Shown in pieces: positions 7,278 through 17,300 of a stretch of 18,695 bases of DNA. The stretch is from assembly GCA_946885335.1 (NCBI GenBank), contig CAMPGG010000029.1, positions 1-18,695 on the forward strand, given 5' to 3'. Position 1 is the stretch's first letter. The number at the start of each line of letters is the position of its first letter. The notes under the pieces are model-generated. The model searched no databases, was not told the DNA's origin, and saw only the letters and a list, made by a program, of their open reading frames with translations. The DNA comes from an uncultured Chitinophagaceae bacterium (GTDB taxonomy: Bacteria; Bacteroidota; Bacteroidia; Chitinophagales; Chitinophagaceae). The position numbers and the translations under genes were made by a program.

Positions 7278-8581
7278 AATTTGGAATTTTTATCGACCTG
7301 CAATTACCCCGCCCATGGAATAATGGAGATGAAGCAAAGCTTTTTCGTGAAGCATTAGAACAAGTTGAATTAGCAGACCGTATCGGTATTGATTATGTCT
7401 GGGTACAGGAACATCATTTTCTTGAAGAATACTGTCACTCATCTGCACCTGAAGTTTTTCTTGCTGCATGCAGTCAACGAACCAAAAATATAAGGCTTGG
7501 CCATGGTATTACCATTATGTCACCAAAGGTAAATCACCCGGCGAGAATTGCAGAACGTCTTGCCACACTCGATATCGTAAGTGGTGGCCGTGTTGAATGG
7601 GGCACCGGTGAATCGGGTTCGCGAATGGAACTCGAAGGTTTTGGTGTCGACTTTGTCGATAAACGTCCGATGTGGGCAGAAGCAGTTCGGGAAACTGCAA
7701 AAATGATGTGCATGGATCCTTATCCCGGATACAACGGAAAATATTTTTCAATGCCCCACAGAAATATTGTACCCAAACCATTGCAAAAACCTCATCCTCC
7801 GGTTTGGGCAGCATGCTCCAACAGGGACAGCCTGCAACTAGCTGCACAATTGGGAATGGGTGGATTAACCTTTGCTTTCGTAAATGCAGAAGAAGCAAAA
7901 TTCTGGGTGGATGAATATTATGAAACATTTAAAAACAATTGCTCACCTATTGCTCAATCAGTGAACCCTAATGTTGCTATGCTCACCGGTTTTATGTGTC
8001 ACAGTGATCATGAAACAGCATTGATACAGGGAATGGAAGGAGCACATTTTTTTGCATACGGATTAGGTCACTACTGGAGGGATGGCATCCATGTTCCCGG
8101 CAAAACAAACCTCTGGGATGAATTTAAAAACATACCAACATCAGGTATTGAAAAAATTGAACGGGAACGCAAGAAAGCCGGTATGAGAGGAATTGGAAAT
8201 CCCAAACATTTGATAGAAAATTTTCGCGAACTCGAAGATGCGGGTGTGGACCAATTGATCTTTTTGCAACAAAGCGGAAACTATAAACATGAACATATCT
8301 GCAAATCACTTGAACTTTTTGGAACTGAAGTGCTGCCCCAATTCAAAGAGAGAGAGTTAAAACGTGAGAAAAATAAGAATGAAATGCTAGACCCCTTTAT
8401 TATAGCAGCGCAACAAAAAATACAGAAACCTGGTGAAATGAAGGAGGTACCAGCGGTTGAAGCTTATCCGCTGATGTGGAATAAAATGGGTGATGATAAC
8501 CAGCAGGCCACTATTGACCGGCGGCCTGGTATGACTGCGTTCTGGCAGATGCAGGTGGGTGGCAATCGTTCAAAAAAATAG
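7274..8581 (+). CDS. Luciferase-like (LLM class) flavin-dependent monooxygenase
   Basis: The 435-residue protein has the bacterial-luciferase TIM-barrel pattern: N-terminal strand MKFGIFIDLQLP (1-12), the family motif VQEHHFLEEYCHSSAPE (44-60) and the GTGESG loop (110-115). A core of about 355 residues is normal for the family. It is followed by a tail of about 80 residues (356-435) that I do not recognise. Such enzymes use reduced FMN and oxygen to hydroxylate or otherwise oxidise substrates. A flavin reductase is not encoded nearby and would be supplied by the cell. The start overlaps the ligase stop (ATGA), so the two are probably translationally coupled and act in the same step or complex. 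Members of this family occur in lipopeptide and PKS clusters, where they oxidise carrier-bound intermediates; that role here is inferred. Confidence 0.88.
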   Translation: MKFGIFIDLQLPRPWNNGDEAKLFREALEQVELADRIGIDYVWVQEHHFLEEYCHSSAPEVFLAACSQRTKNIRLGHGITIMSPKVNHPARIAERLATLDIVSGGRVEWGTGESGSRMELEGFGVDFVDKRPMWAEAVRETAKMMCMDPYPGYNGKYFSMPHRNIVPKPLQKPHPPVWAACSNRDSLQLAAQLGMGGLTFAFVNAEEAKFWVDEYYETFKNNCSPIAQSVNPNVAMLTGFMCHSDHETALIQGMEGAHFFAYGLGHYWRDGIHVPGKTNLWDEFKNIPTSGIEKIERERKKAGMRGIGNPKHLIENFRELEDAGVDQLIFLQQSGNYKHEHICKSLELFGTEVLPQFKERELKREKNKNEMLDPFIIAAQQKIQKPGEMKEVPAVEAYPLMWNKMGDDNQQATIDRRPGMTAFWQMQVGGNRSKK

Positions 8582-8585
8582 TTTT

Positions 8586-8636
8586 GAAATACAACACATA
8601 AGGACTGGCTGAATAATTAAAATGTATTTCTTTTTT
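8586..8636 (+). terminator. Weak hairpin with T-tract between monooxygenase and PKS genes
   Basis: An 8-bp inverted repeat (GAAATACA at 8586-8593 and TGTATTTC at 8623-8630) closes a long 29-nt loop and is followed by six T residues (8631-8636). The stem is short and AT-rich, so at most it would be a leaky terminator or attenuator. It could lower or set the level of PKS/NRPS transcript relative to the ligase pair. It may equally be chance. Confidence 0.25.
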
Positions 8637-8657
8637 ACTTTATAATTTACTCCAGGT

Positions 8658-11600
8658 ATGCATAATAATAGGGAAATACAGGATTGGCTGATTACGCATA
8701 TCGCTGAGTTGCTAAATATAAGTCCTGGAACTATTAATATCCATGAAAAATTCTCTGCTTATGGATTATCGTCGATTGACTCAGTAATACTATCGGGCGA
8801 ATTAGAAGAATTCCTTGGCCGTCGTCTCTCACCAACGCTGGTTTATGACTATCCAAATATTGTGTCTCTTTCTGATCATCTGGCAAAAAACCAGGAAATA
8901 ATAAAATCTGATTCTTCTATAAATACTCCCGCAGTTGACTTATCAGAACCTATTGCTGTTATTGGAATGAGTTGCCGTTTCCCGGGAGCAAAGGATCCTG
9001 AAGCTTTTTGGAAATTACTTCGTGACGGTGTCGATGCAATTTCTGAAGTACCCGAAAACCGGTGGAATAAAAAAGCATTTTATAATCCTGACCCTTCAGT
9101 TCCGGGCAAATCAATTTCCTGCTGGGGAGGGTTCCTTGACAATATTGACCACTTCGATCCTTTTTTCTTTGGTATTTCACCAGTTGAGGCAAAACATATG
9201 GATCCACAGCAGCGATTATTGTTGGAGTTATCGTATGAAGCGCTCGATGATGCGGGGCAGGTTATTGAAGAACTTGATGGCAGTAAAACAGGAGTATTCA
9301 TTGGCATTTCAGTAAGTGAATACAGCCTGCTTCAATTTGATAACCCGTTACAGATCATTGGTCATTCAGGAACTGGAAGCGCCTTATCAATCGCCGCTAA
9401 CCGCATTTCTTACAACTATAATTTTCATGGACCAAGTATTGCAATCGATACAGCATGTTCTTCTTCATTGGCTGCTTTGCATTTAGCATGTCAAAGCCTG
9501 CGAAATGGTGAATGCACAATGGCACTTGCAGGCGGAGTGAATATGATATTGTCGCCAGCACATTCAATTGCTTTTACCAAAGCCGGCGTTCTGGCACCGG
9601 ATGGAAGATGTAAAACATTCGATGCAGAAGCAAATGGATTTGTTCGCGGAGAAGGCGGAGGTCTTGTTATACTTAAACCACTTTCATCTGCAGTTGCTGA
9701 CGGAGATCCTGTTCAGGCTGTCATTTTAGGAAGTGCTATGTTTCAGGATGGCCGTACCAATGGTTTGATTGCCCCGAGTCGAGAAGCACAGGAAACTTTG
9801 TTAAGAGAAGCATACAATGCAGCAGGTGTATCTCCGGCGAATGTTCAATACGTGGAAGCACATGGAACAGGTACACTTTTAGGCGATTCGATGGAAGCCC
9901 AGGCGATCGGTGCTGTGTTAAGCGTTGATCGTACGAATGAACCCTGCATAATTGGTTCCGTAAAAACTAATATCGGGCACCTGGAATCAGCAGCCGGTAT
10001 AGCCGGGTTGATCAAAGTTATTCTAAGCCTGAAGCACCAAACGATTCCTCCAACTATTCATTATCATACGCCTAATCCCCATATTTCTTTCGATAAACTT
10101 AAACTACAGGTCAGTAATGAATTAATGCCATGGCCTTCAAATACCGGTACATCCATCGCCGGAGTAAGTTCATTTGGTTTTGGTGGTACAAATGTTCACG
10201 TTGTAGTCAGTGAAGCAAATGCTGTTAAAGAAGAAATAAATGCACCTGATATTCCAGATGAAAAAAACTGTCATCTTCTCCCGCTATCAGGGAAAAACAT
10301 AGAAGCACTTCAATCGCTTGCCGGCAACTTTTATGAATTAATTAATGATGATGATTCAGTTGAAATCAAAGATATATGTCATGCGGCAGGTTTAAGACGG
10401 AGTCAGCATGATAATCGATTAGCATTAATTGGTAACTCACGGAAAGAGCTATGCGAAAGTCTTCGAGCCTTTATACATGATGAACCTGATCCCGGCACTT
10501 ATATTGGCAATGAGATTCCTGGTCAGCAAAAAAAACTTGTATTCGTTTTTTCCGGGCAGGGCGGCCAGTGGTTTGGAATGGGACGTGAACTAATAAAACA
10601 GGAACCGGTTTTTTATAATGCTATAGAAACTATTGATAAAATTATCCATGAACGTTACGGATGGTCGCTGATAAATGTATTGTGTGATAAAGGTTCTGAA
10701 TCCCGGCTCAATGAAATTGATGTGGTTCAACCGGCAATCTTTGCCATCCAGGTTGCCCTTGCTGAACTATGGCAATCATGGGGTGTAATACCCGATGCTG
10801 TAACAGGACATAGTATGGGTGAGATAGCCGCAGCACACATTGCAGGCGTTCTCAGTTTGGAAGATGCCTTACAAGTTGTATGCTATCGCAGTCGGCTATT
10901 AAAACCATTGAGTGGGCAAGGTAGTATGCTTGCAACTGAGTTATCAGCAATCCAGGCCGAAAATATTTTAAAGAATTTTGATCAGGATATTTCTATAGCT
11001 GTAATTAACGGGCATGCATCAACGGTTTTATCAGGCAATCCCGTAACCATTGAAAAGGTTAAAGAGTATTTAGAAGAGCAAAATCTCTATTGCAAATTAG
11101 TAAATGTTGATGTTGCATCTCATTGCCCTCAAATGGATTCTTTGCGTACAGAATTAATTAATGGTTTAAGCGAATTGAATCCGTTGACAGCAAAAATTCC
11201 TGTCTATTCTACTGTGACCGGCAGCCGCGGAGATGAGCTTTCATTTAATGCCCATTACTGGATGGATAATATCAGGAAACCTGTATTGTTTTCATCTGTC
11301 ATTGATGAGTTGTTGAAAGATGGCTATACTGATTTTATTGAAATCGGGCCACATCCGGTACTTCTTGGTTCAATCCAACTATCATTACAATCATCACACC
11401 GTCATGCCGGTTTATTTCCTTCATTACGTCGTGAAGAACCGGAACGTGAAGTGATGTTACGGACATTGGGGCAGCTATATACAAAAGGATATTCTGTTGA
11501 ATGGAAAAAACTCTATCCCACTCCCGTTAAATATGTAAAGCTTCCATTGATTCAGTGGCAAAGACAGCGTTACTGGATTGACAAACAATCTTCCCGTGCA

Positions 11601-14330
11601 AAAAATGCCTGGCAGCAAACAGGGCAAATGCATCCATTGTTGGGAGAACGGATGAACCTTGCCAATTCTCCCACTTCTTTTCTATGGCAAACAAGTTTCG
11701 ATGATGTGGTAATGAATTTACTTGGTGATCACCGGATCGGCAATGAGATATTGTTTCCCGCCGCAGGCTATATTGAAATGGCTTTACAATCTGCCAAAGA
11801 AACAGGAATAAATAACTCTTTCACAGTTTGTGATTTCACTTTCAATGAAAGCATGATCTTGTATGAAGAGAATACAAGAACTATACAATCAATTTTGACT
11901 CCCGCGGAAGAAGGTAGTTTTGCTTTTAGTATTTACAGCAGAACTTCAGAAAAAGAAAACTGGACATTGCATGCATCCTGTGTATTAAAAAAGAATCCGG
12001 CTACAGAAGTTTTTAAAATTTCAAACGGCATGCATCACGATTCAATTATTCAACAAAGCACTTCACAGTTTACTGCTGATAAATTTTATAATCTTTTGCA
12101 GACCCGGGGTGTAGAATATGGTCCGGGTTTTCGGGTTGTTCAGCATATATGGACAAAAGGTGATGAATCAATTGGAAAAATCAGATTTCCCGGATCATTA
12201 CAATATGATAGTGAACAGTATCAAATTCATCCTGTAATATTAGATGGATGCTTGCAGGTATTAGCAGCTACGCAAGACGCATCAGAAGAACACAGTTTTT
12301 ATCTCCCGACTGGTTGTAAACAGATAAGATTTTTTTCCAGGCCAAACGGGGATTTATGGAGTCATGTATCTCTAAATCCAGAAACCGAACCAGGTACAGA
12401 TTCTCTTAGTGCTGACATCAGGTTATATGATAATAACTTTCAAACAATCGCTGAGCTGATTGGTTTTCGATTGCAACGTACCAGCAGGCATGTACGCCGC
12501 CTGATTGCAGAACAAGATTCATGGTTGTATCAATTGAAATGGCAGATCAATAATGAATCATGCACTTCAGTTCGTTCTTCTAATGAGAAAAAAAATTGGT
12601 TGATTTTGGCTGATGATGAAGGCGTAGGTAAAAAAATGAGTGAACAACTTGAAGCAAATGGCGATTATTGTCACCTGTTGTTTTTCAGCGAAGCAATAGA
12701 AAAATTGAAAAACGTAAACGATGAATCATTAATTGAGGTAATAGAGAAAAGGATAAATGAGATATCCATACCATTGTATGGTGTTATACATTCGTGGAGT
12801 CTTTCAACACCATCAGCACCGGATACTAAAGGGAGCACAAATGCAATACAAATGTATGGATGCAGCAGCCTGTTATACCTGGTTCAGGTATTAGCCAAAC
12901 GCATGGCAGGAATGCCACGCTTATGGTTGGTAACACGAGGTACTCAATCTGTAAATCAAAATGAAACTCTTGCAATTGAACAATCTCCGATATGGGGTTT
13001 GGGGAAAGTGATAAGTCTTGAATTGCCGGAGTTCAAATGTGTCCGGATTGATATTGATCCGCAGCAGCCAGGCGTTGAATCAATACCTCTTCTTTTAAAA
13101 GAGCTTTCAACTGATGGACGTGAAGACCAGATTGCTTATCGCGATGGTGTCCGCTATGTTCATCGTCTTTTGCCTTTTACACTTAAAACTTCATTGAACT
13201 CACCTGCATTAAAATTTAAAGCTGATAGCACATACCTTATTACCGGCGGCCTTGGAAGCTTAGGAATTAAAACAGCAGAATGGATGTCACAACGAGGAGC
13301 AAAACACCTGGTATTATTGGGGAGAAACAAACCATCAACATGGGTGATGAACATTGTTGGTCAGCTGAGAAATAAAGGAGTGGAGGTAATGATTTCACAG
13401 GCAGATGTAAGCGATGCTGTTCAATTAAAAAATGTATTTGAAAAAATTAAAAATGAAATGCCTGTGCTGCGGGGAGTAATTCATGCAGCAGGAATATTGG
13501 ACGATGGCTCACTGCTCAATCTTAACGAAGATCGGATGAAGAAAGTCATGACTCCGAAAGTCGATGGAACATGGAACCTTCATTTAGCAACACTGGATCT
13601 CCCTTTAGATTTCTTTGTACTGTATTCATCTGCTGTTTCAGTATTAGGATCACCGGGCCAGGCAAATTATGCTGCTGCAAGTACATACCTTGATGCGTTC
13701 GCCTGGTATCGTCGTAATCTTAAGCTGCCAGCCATCAGTATCAACTGGGGGCCATGGGCTGAAGTTGGATTAGCCGCAGAAACAACTGAGCGATTAAAAG
13801 AACAGAATGCATCAACCCAACATCTTATTAAGGTTATAAAAATTGATCGCGGACTTGAAATTCTTGAACAACTTTTCAATGAATCAATTCCACAAGTAAT
13901 GGTTTTACCGTTCGATCTTAAAAACCTCATCGAACTTTACCCAACAGCAGCAGGTCTGCCATTCCTTGAAGAAGTTGGCGGCAATGAAACACATGTTGCA
14001 CGGCTGTATGCAAGACCGAAACTTCGCCACCAATATGTAGCACCAAGAAATGAAGTTGAAAACAAACTTGCACAATTATGGCAACAAACCTTACATATTG
14101 ATAAGGTTGGTGTACATGATTCTTTTTTTGAGCTTGGCGGGGATTCTGTGTTGGCTGCCCAGGTACTGGCGTTGGCTCAAAAATCATTTGGTATACGAAT
14201 CAATCCACAGGATGCATTTAAAGCATTCACTATAGAAAAACTGGCAGGTATACTTGAAGAACAAATCTTAAGCAAGATTGAACAAATGAGTGAGGAGGAA
14301 GTGCATCAATTGCTATCGAATGGAAATTAA
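8658..14330 (+). CDS. Modular type I polyketide synthase, ACP-KS-AT-DH-KR-ACP
   Basis: This 1890-residue protein carries one extension module with an extra N-terminal carrier. ACP1 (about 5-78) has Ser39 in YGLSSID, the form seen in carriers loaded by FAALs. KS (about 97-518) has Cys267 (DTACSSS), His402 (EAHGTGT) and His441 (NIGHLE). AT (about 626-925) has Ser719 (GHSMGE) and the specificity box VASH (819-822); extender choice is ambiguous. DH (about 990-1285) has His1025 and Asp1196/Gln1200 (DGCLQ). KR consists of a structural half (about 1290-1510) and a catalytic half with GGLGSLG (1530-1536), Lys1634, Ser1658 and Tyr1671; its LDD motif (1614-1616) marks a B-type KR. ACP2 (about 1795-1868) has Ser1830 (LGGDS). 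There is no ER or thioesterase. It should extend the FAAL-supplied acyl chain by two carbons to a 2-enoyl thioester and hand it to the NRPS encoded 1 nt downstream. The C-terminal acidic helix (1872-1888) fits a docking element. Confidence 0.95.
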   Translation: MHNNREIQDWLITHIAELLNISPGTINIHEKFSAYGLSSIDSVILSGELEEFLGRRLSPTLVYDYPNIVSLSDHLAKNQEIIKSDSSINTPAVDLSEPIAVIGMSCRFPGAKDPEAFWKLLRDGVDAISEVPENRWNKKAFYNPDPSVPGKSISCWGGFLDNIDHFDPFFFGISPVEAKHMDPQQRLLLELSYEALDDAGQVIEELDGSKTGVFIGISVSEYSLLQFDNPLQIIGHSGTGSALSIAANRISYNYNFHGPSIAIDTACSSSLAALHLACQSLRNGECTMALAGGVNMILSPAHSIAFTKAGVLAPDGRCKTFDAEANGFVRGEGGGLVILKPLSSAVADGDPVQAVILGSAMFQDGRTNGLIAPSREAQETLLREAYNAAGVSPANVQYVEAHGTGTLLGDSMEAQAIGAVLSVDRTNEPCIIGSVKTNIGHLESAAGIAGLIKVILSLKHQTIPPTIHYHTPNPHISFDKLKLQVSNELMPWPSNTGTSIAGVSSFGFGGTNVHVVVSEANAVKEEINAPDIPDEKNCHLLPLSGKNIEALQSLAGNFYELINDDDSVEIKDICHAAGLRRSQHDNRLALIGNSRKELCESLRAFIHDEPDPGTYIGNEIPGQQKKLVFVFSGQGGQWFGMGRELIKQEPVFYNAIETIDKIIHERYGWSLINVLCDKGSESRLNEIDVVQPAIFAIQVALAELWQSWGVIPDAVTGHSMGEIAAAHIAGVLSLEDALQVVCYRSRLLKPLSGQGSMLATELSAIQAENILKNFDQDISIAVINGHASTVLSGNPVTIEKVKEYLEEQNLYCKLVNVDVASHCPQMDSLRTELINGLSELNPLTAKIPVYSTVTGSRGDELSFNAHYWMDNIRKPVLFSSVIDELLKDGYTDFIEIGPHPVLLGSIQLSLQSSHRHAGLFPSLRREEPEREVMLRTLGQLYTKGYSVEWKKLYPTPVKYVKLPLIQWQRQRYWIDKQSSRAKNAWQQTGQMHPLLGERMNLANSPTSFLWQTSFDDVVMNLLGDHRIGNEILFPAAGYIEMALQSAKETGINNSFTVCDFTFNESMILYEENTRTIQSILTPAEEGSFAFSIYSRTSEKENWTLHASCVLKKNPATEVFKISNGMHHDSIIQQSTSQFTADKFYNLLQTRGVEYGPGFRVVQHIWTKGDESIGKIRFPGSLQYDSEQYQIHPVILDGCLQVLAATQDASEEHSFYLPTGCKQIRFFSRPNGDLWSHVSLNPETEPGTDSLSADIRLYDNNFQTIAELIGFRLQRTSRHVRRLIAEQDSWLYQLKWQINNESCTSVRSSNEKKNWLILADDEGVGKKMSEQLEANGDYCHLLFFSEAIEKLKNVNDESLIEVIEKRINEISIPLYGVIHSWSLSTPSAPDTKGSTNAIQMYGCSSLLYLVQVLAKRMAGMPRLWLVTRGTQSVNQNETLAIEQSPIWGLGKVISLELPEFKCVRIDIDPQQPGVESIPLLLKELSTDGREDQIAYRDGVRYVHRLLPFTLKTSLNSPALKFKADSTYLITGGLGSLGIKTAEWMSQRGAKHLVLLGRNKPSTWVMNIVGQLRNKGVEVMISQADVSDAVQLKNVFEKIKNEMPVLRGVIHAAGILDDGSLLNLNEDRMKKVMTPKVDGTWNLHLATLDLPLDFFVLYSSAVSVLGSPGQANYAAASTYLDAFAWYRRNLKLPAISINWGPWAEVGLAAETTERLKEQNASTQHLIKVIKIDRGLEILEQLFNESIPQVMVLPFDLKNLIELYPTAAGLPFLEEVGGNETHVARLYARPKLRHQYVAPRNEVENKLAQLWQQTLHIDKVGVHDSFFELGGDSVLAAQVLALAQKSFGIRINPQDAFKAFTIEKLAGILEEQILSKIEQMSEEEVHQLLSNGN

Positions 14331-14331
14331 T

Positions 14332-17300
14332 ATGAACAAGAATCTCTCTCCGGCAAAAAAGGCCTTGTTGGAAAAATGGCTACAGGGCCAATCGAATAAT
14401 CCTTCAACGGGCATTTCAAAATGTCCTCCCGATATTCCTGTCCCGATTTCATTTCCGCAACGACGACAGTTATTTCTTGAATTACTTAACCGTGGAACAG
14501 CAGTAAATAATCTTTCTGTTCTTCTTGAATTCAAGGGAAAGCTCAATGTTGCTGTCCTGGAGGAAAGCGCCAATAAAATTATTGCCCGTCACGATACATT
14601 GCGTACCTGTTTTTCTTTTAATAAAGGATTACTGTTTCCTATGGTATTAACCGAAGCACAGGTTACACTGCCAGTTATAGATCTGCAAAAGATTAAATCT
14701 TCAGAACAATTGACCATTGCCAGGCAGCACGCTGAAAAAGAAGTTCTGAGACCTTTCGATGTTGCACAGGCGCCACTGATACGTCTCAGGCTCTATGTAT
14801 TAAATGAAGAAAAATATTTGTTACTTGTAATTACCCATCATACAATTTCAGATGGCTGGTCATTGGGAGTGTTCCTGAAAGAGTTGATGCTATTCTACCA
14901 GGAAATTATTAGTGGTAAAATCAAAACACCTCCTGAACTTTCAGTTCAATACAGCGATTATGCATATTGGCAAAGCGGAGAGAAACTGGAAAAGGATTTG
15001 CAATCATCAATGGCCTATTGGAAAAAGCAATTAGGCGGAGAACTTCCTACTCTTGAATTGCCCATCGATCTGCCACGCAGCACAAAGCAAACATACTCCG
15101 GAGGAACACATCGTTTTATAATTTCTCGTGAAATTACTGAATCACTTGAAAAAATAAGCAGGGATGCTGATGCTACTTTGTTTATGACTTTGCTTACGGC
15201 ATATTATATACTTCTCTATCGTTACAGTGACCAGGATGAAATTATTGTCGGAACTCCGATAGCCAACCGCAATCATCCCGATTTAGAAAATATGATCGGT
15301 GTATTTATCAACCCACTTGCTTTACGGGTAAATCTTACTGGTAATCCGGGTTTCCTTGAATTGCTCAAACGGGTTAGAAACGTTTGTCTCGAAGCTTATG
15401 CAAACCAGGATCTGCCTTTTGAAAAATTGGTGGAAGAACTGAATCCCCAACGGGATCTTAGCCGCACTCCCATTTTCCAGGTTGTATTTAATATGCAAAA
15501 TTCGCCAATGCCAAAATTGGGAATACCGGGTCTTGACATAGGTTTCCTTGACATTGACCGGCGTGTATCGCAATTCGATCTGACATTGATGTTAACCAAA
15601 TCTGAAGGGCAATGGAATGCTGACGTTGAATATGGAGATGATCTGTTTAAAGCAGAGACCATTGAGAGGATGTTCCGTTCTTATCAAATGCTGCTTGAAG
15701 ATATTATTTCAAAGCCTGATAATCCAATTTCCAATCTGCAAATAATCAGCAAAGAAGAAACCGACCATCTTATTTACGGGTTAAACCAAACTGAATTCAA
15801 TTTTCCTAAAGAAAAATGTTTACAACAACTTTTTGAAGCACAGGTTGAAAAAACGACGGATGCGATTGCGGTTATCCATGATCGTGACACTATCACCTAT
15901 TCTGAATTAAACCTCCGTGCAAATTTTTTGGCACGACATCTTAATACATTGGGTGTTGGGCCGGGAATCCGTGTAGGAGTTTTGATGGAAAGATCACTGG
16001 AAATTACAGAAGCATTACTTGGCATACTTAAAGCAGGTGGAACTTATGTCCCGATTCATACTTCCTTCCCACCAGAGAGGATAAAATTTATTCTGGATGA
16101 TGCGGATGTAAAAGTTTTAATTACGAATACAAATTATGCATCATCCAAAAATCAAAACATTCAAATTGTCAATTTGAATGATCTTAAAAGCACGACATCT
16201 GGCGGTTCAGATCCAAAACCTGCAATCACATCCGCAGATCTTGCCTATATCATGTATACATCAGGATCAACAGGACAACCCAAAGGTGTAATGGTGAGTC
16301 AATCATCGTTGGTAAATTTTTTATGGTCCATGCGCCAGCGACCGGGGATCAAAGAAAATGATGTTTTGATGTCAGTAACACCAATATCTTTTGATATTGC
16401 TGCGTTGGAATTATTCCTGCCTTTGATTACAGGAGCAACAGTAGTGATTGCAAGTAAGGAAATATTATCAAATCCATCTATGATTGGCCATGCAATCAAA
16501 CATTTTAAGATTACCATGATGCAGGCAACACCAGCAACCTGGCAATTATTGATCGATACCGGTTGGCAAGGTGAGCCCGGGTTAAAAGCCCTTTGTGGAG
16601 GAGAAGCATTGACCCGAAAATTAGCAGATCAATTATTGAACCGTACAAGCCAGTTATGGAATATGTATGGACCTACTGAAACAACTGTCTGGTCATCGGT
16701 GAATCAATTGCATAAAGGGGAGCCGGTTACGATAGGTCAACCAATTGGGAATACACAATTATATATTCTTGATCAAAATTTACATCCGATGCCTGTTGGT
16801 GTTATTGGAGAACTGCATATTGGTGGTGAAGGGGTGGCATTAGGTTATCTTAATCTAAAAAGCTTGACAACTGAAAAATTTATTCCTGATCCTTTCAGCT
16901 CCAAACCCGGTGCACGGTTGTATAAAACGGGTGACAGTGCCCGTTATCTTCCGGATTATTCTATCGAAATCCTTGGACGCAAAGATGACCAGGTGAAAAT
17001 AAATGGTCATCGTATTGAGTTGGGTGAAATAGCTGCTGTGTTACTTCAGCATCCTGCAGTACAGGAAGCTATTGCAATTGTCCGTACGGAAGCTAATGGT
17101 GACAAACGAATAGCTGCTTATTATGTTCCAAAGCAGAACGGAATTCCAGGTGAAAGTGAGTTGCATGATTTCTGCAGGGAAAAGTTGCCCTCTTATATGG
17201 TGCCTGCTGTATTTATTTGTCTTGGGAATTTGCCGTTAACACCCAACGGAAAAATAGATCGCAAGTCTTTACCTGCACCGCAAAATAATTTTCAACTGAC

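Noticed and set aside
7515..7928. A 137-codon open frame on the minus strand inside the monooxygenase gene.
   Set aside because: It lies wholly opposite a clear family member and its translation is rich in Cys, His and Pro with no recognisable domain, as expected for a shadow frame.
12525..13170. A possible enoyl reductase or methyltransferase between DH and KR of the PKS.
   Set aside because: The segment matches the structural half of a KR in length and pattern and lacks an NADPH motif of an ER or a SAM-binding motif.
14290..14331. GTG start at 14290 for the NRPS, overlapping the PKS by 41 nt.
   Set aside because: The added 14 residues are rich in Arg and Cys and unlike NRPS N-termini, while the ATG at 14332 gives a typical opening right after the PKS stop.
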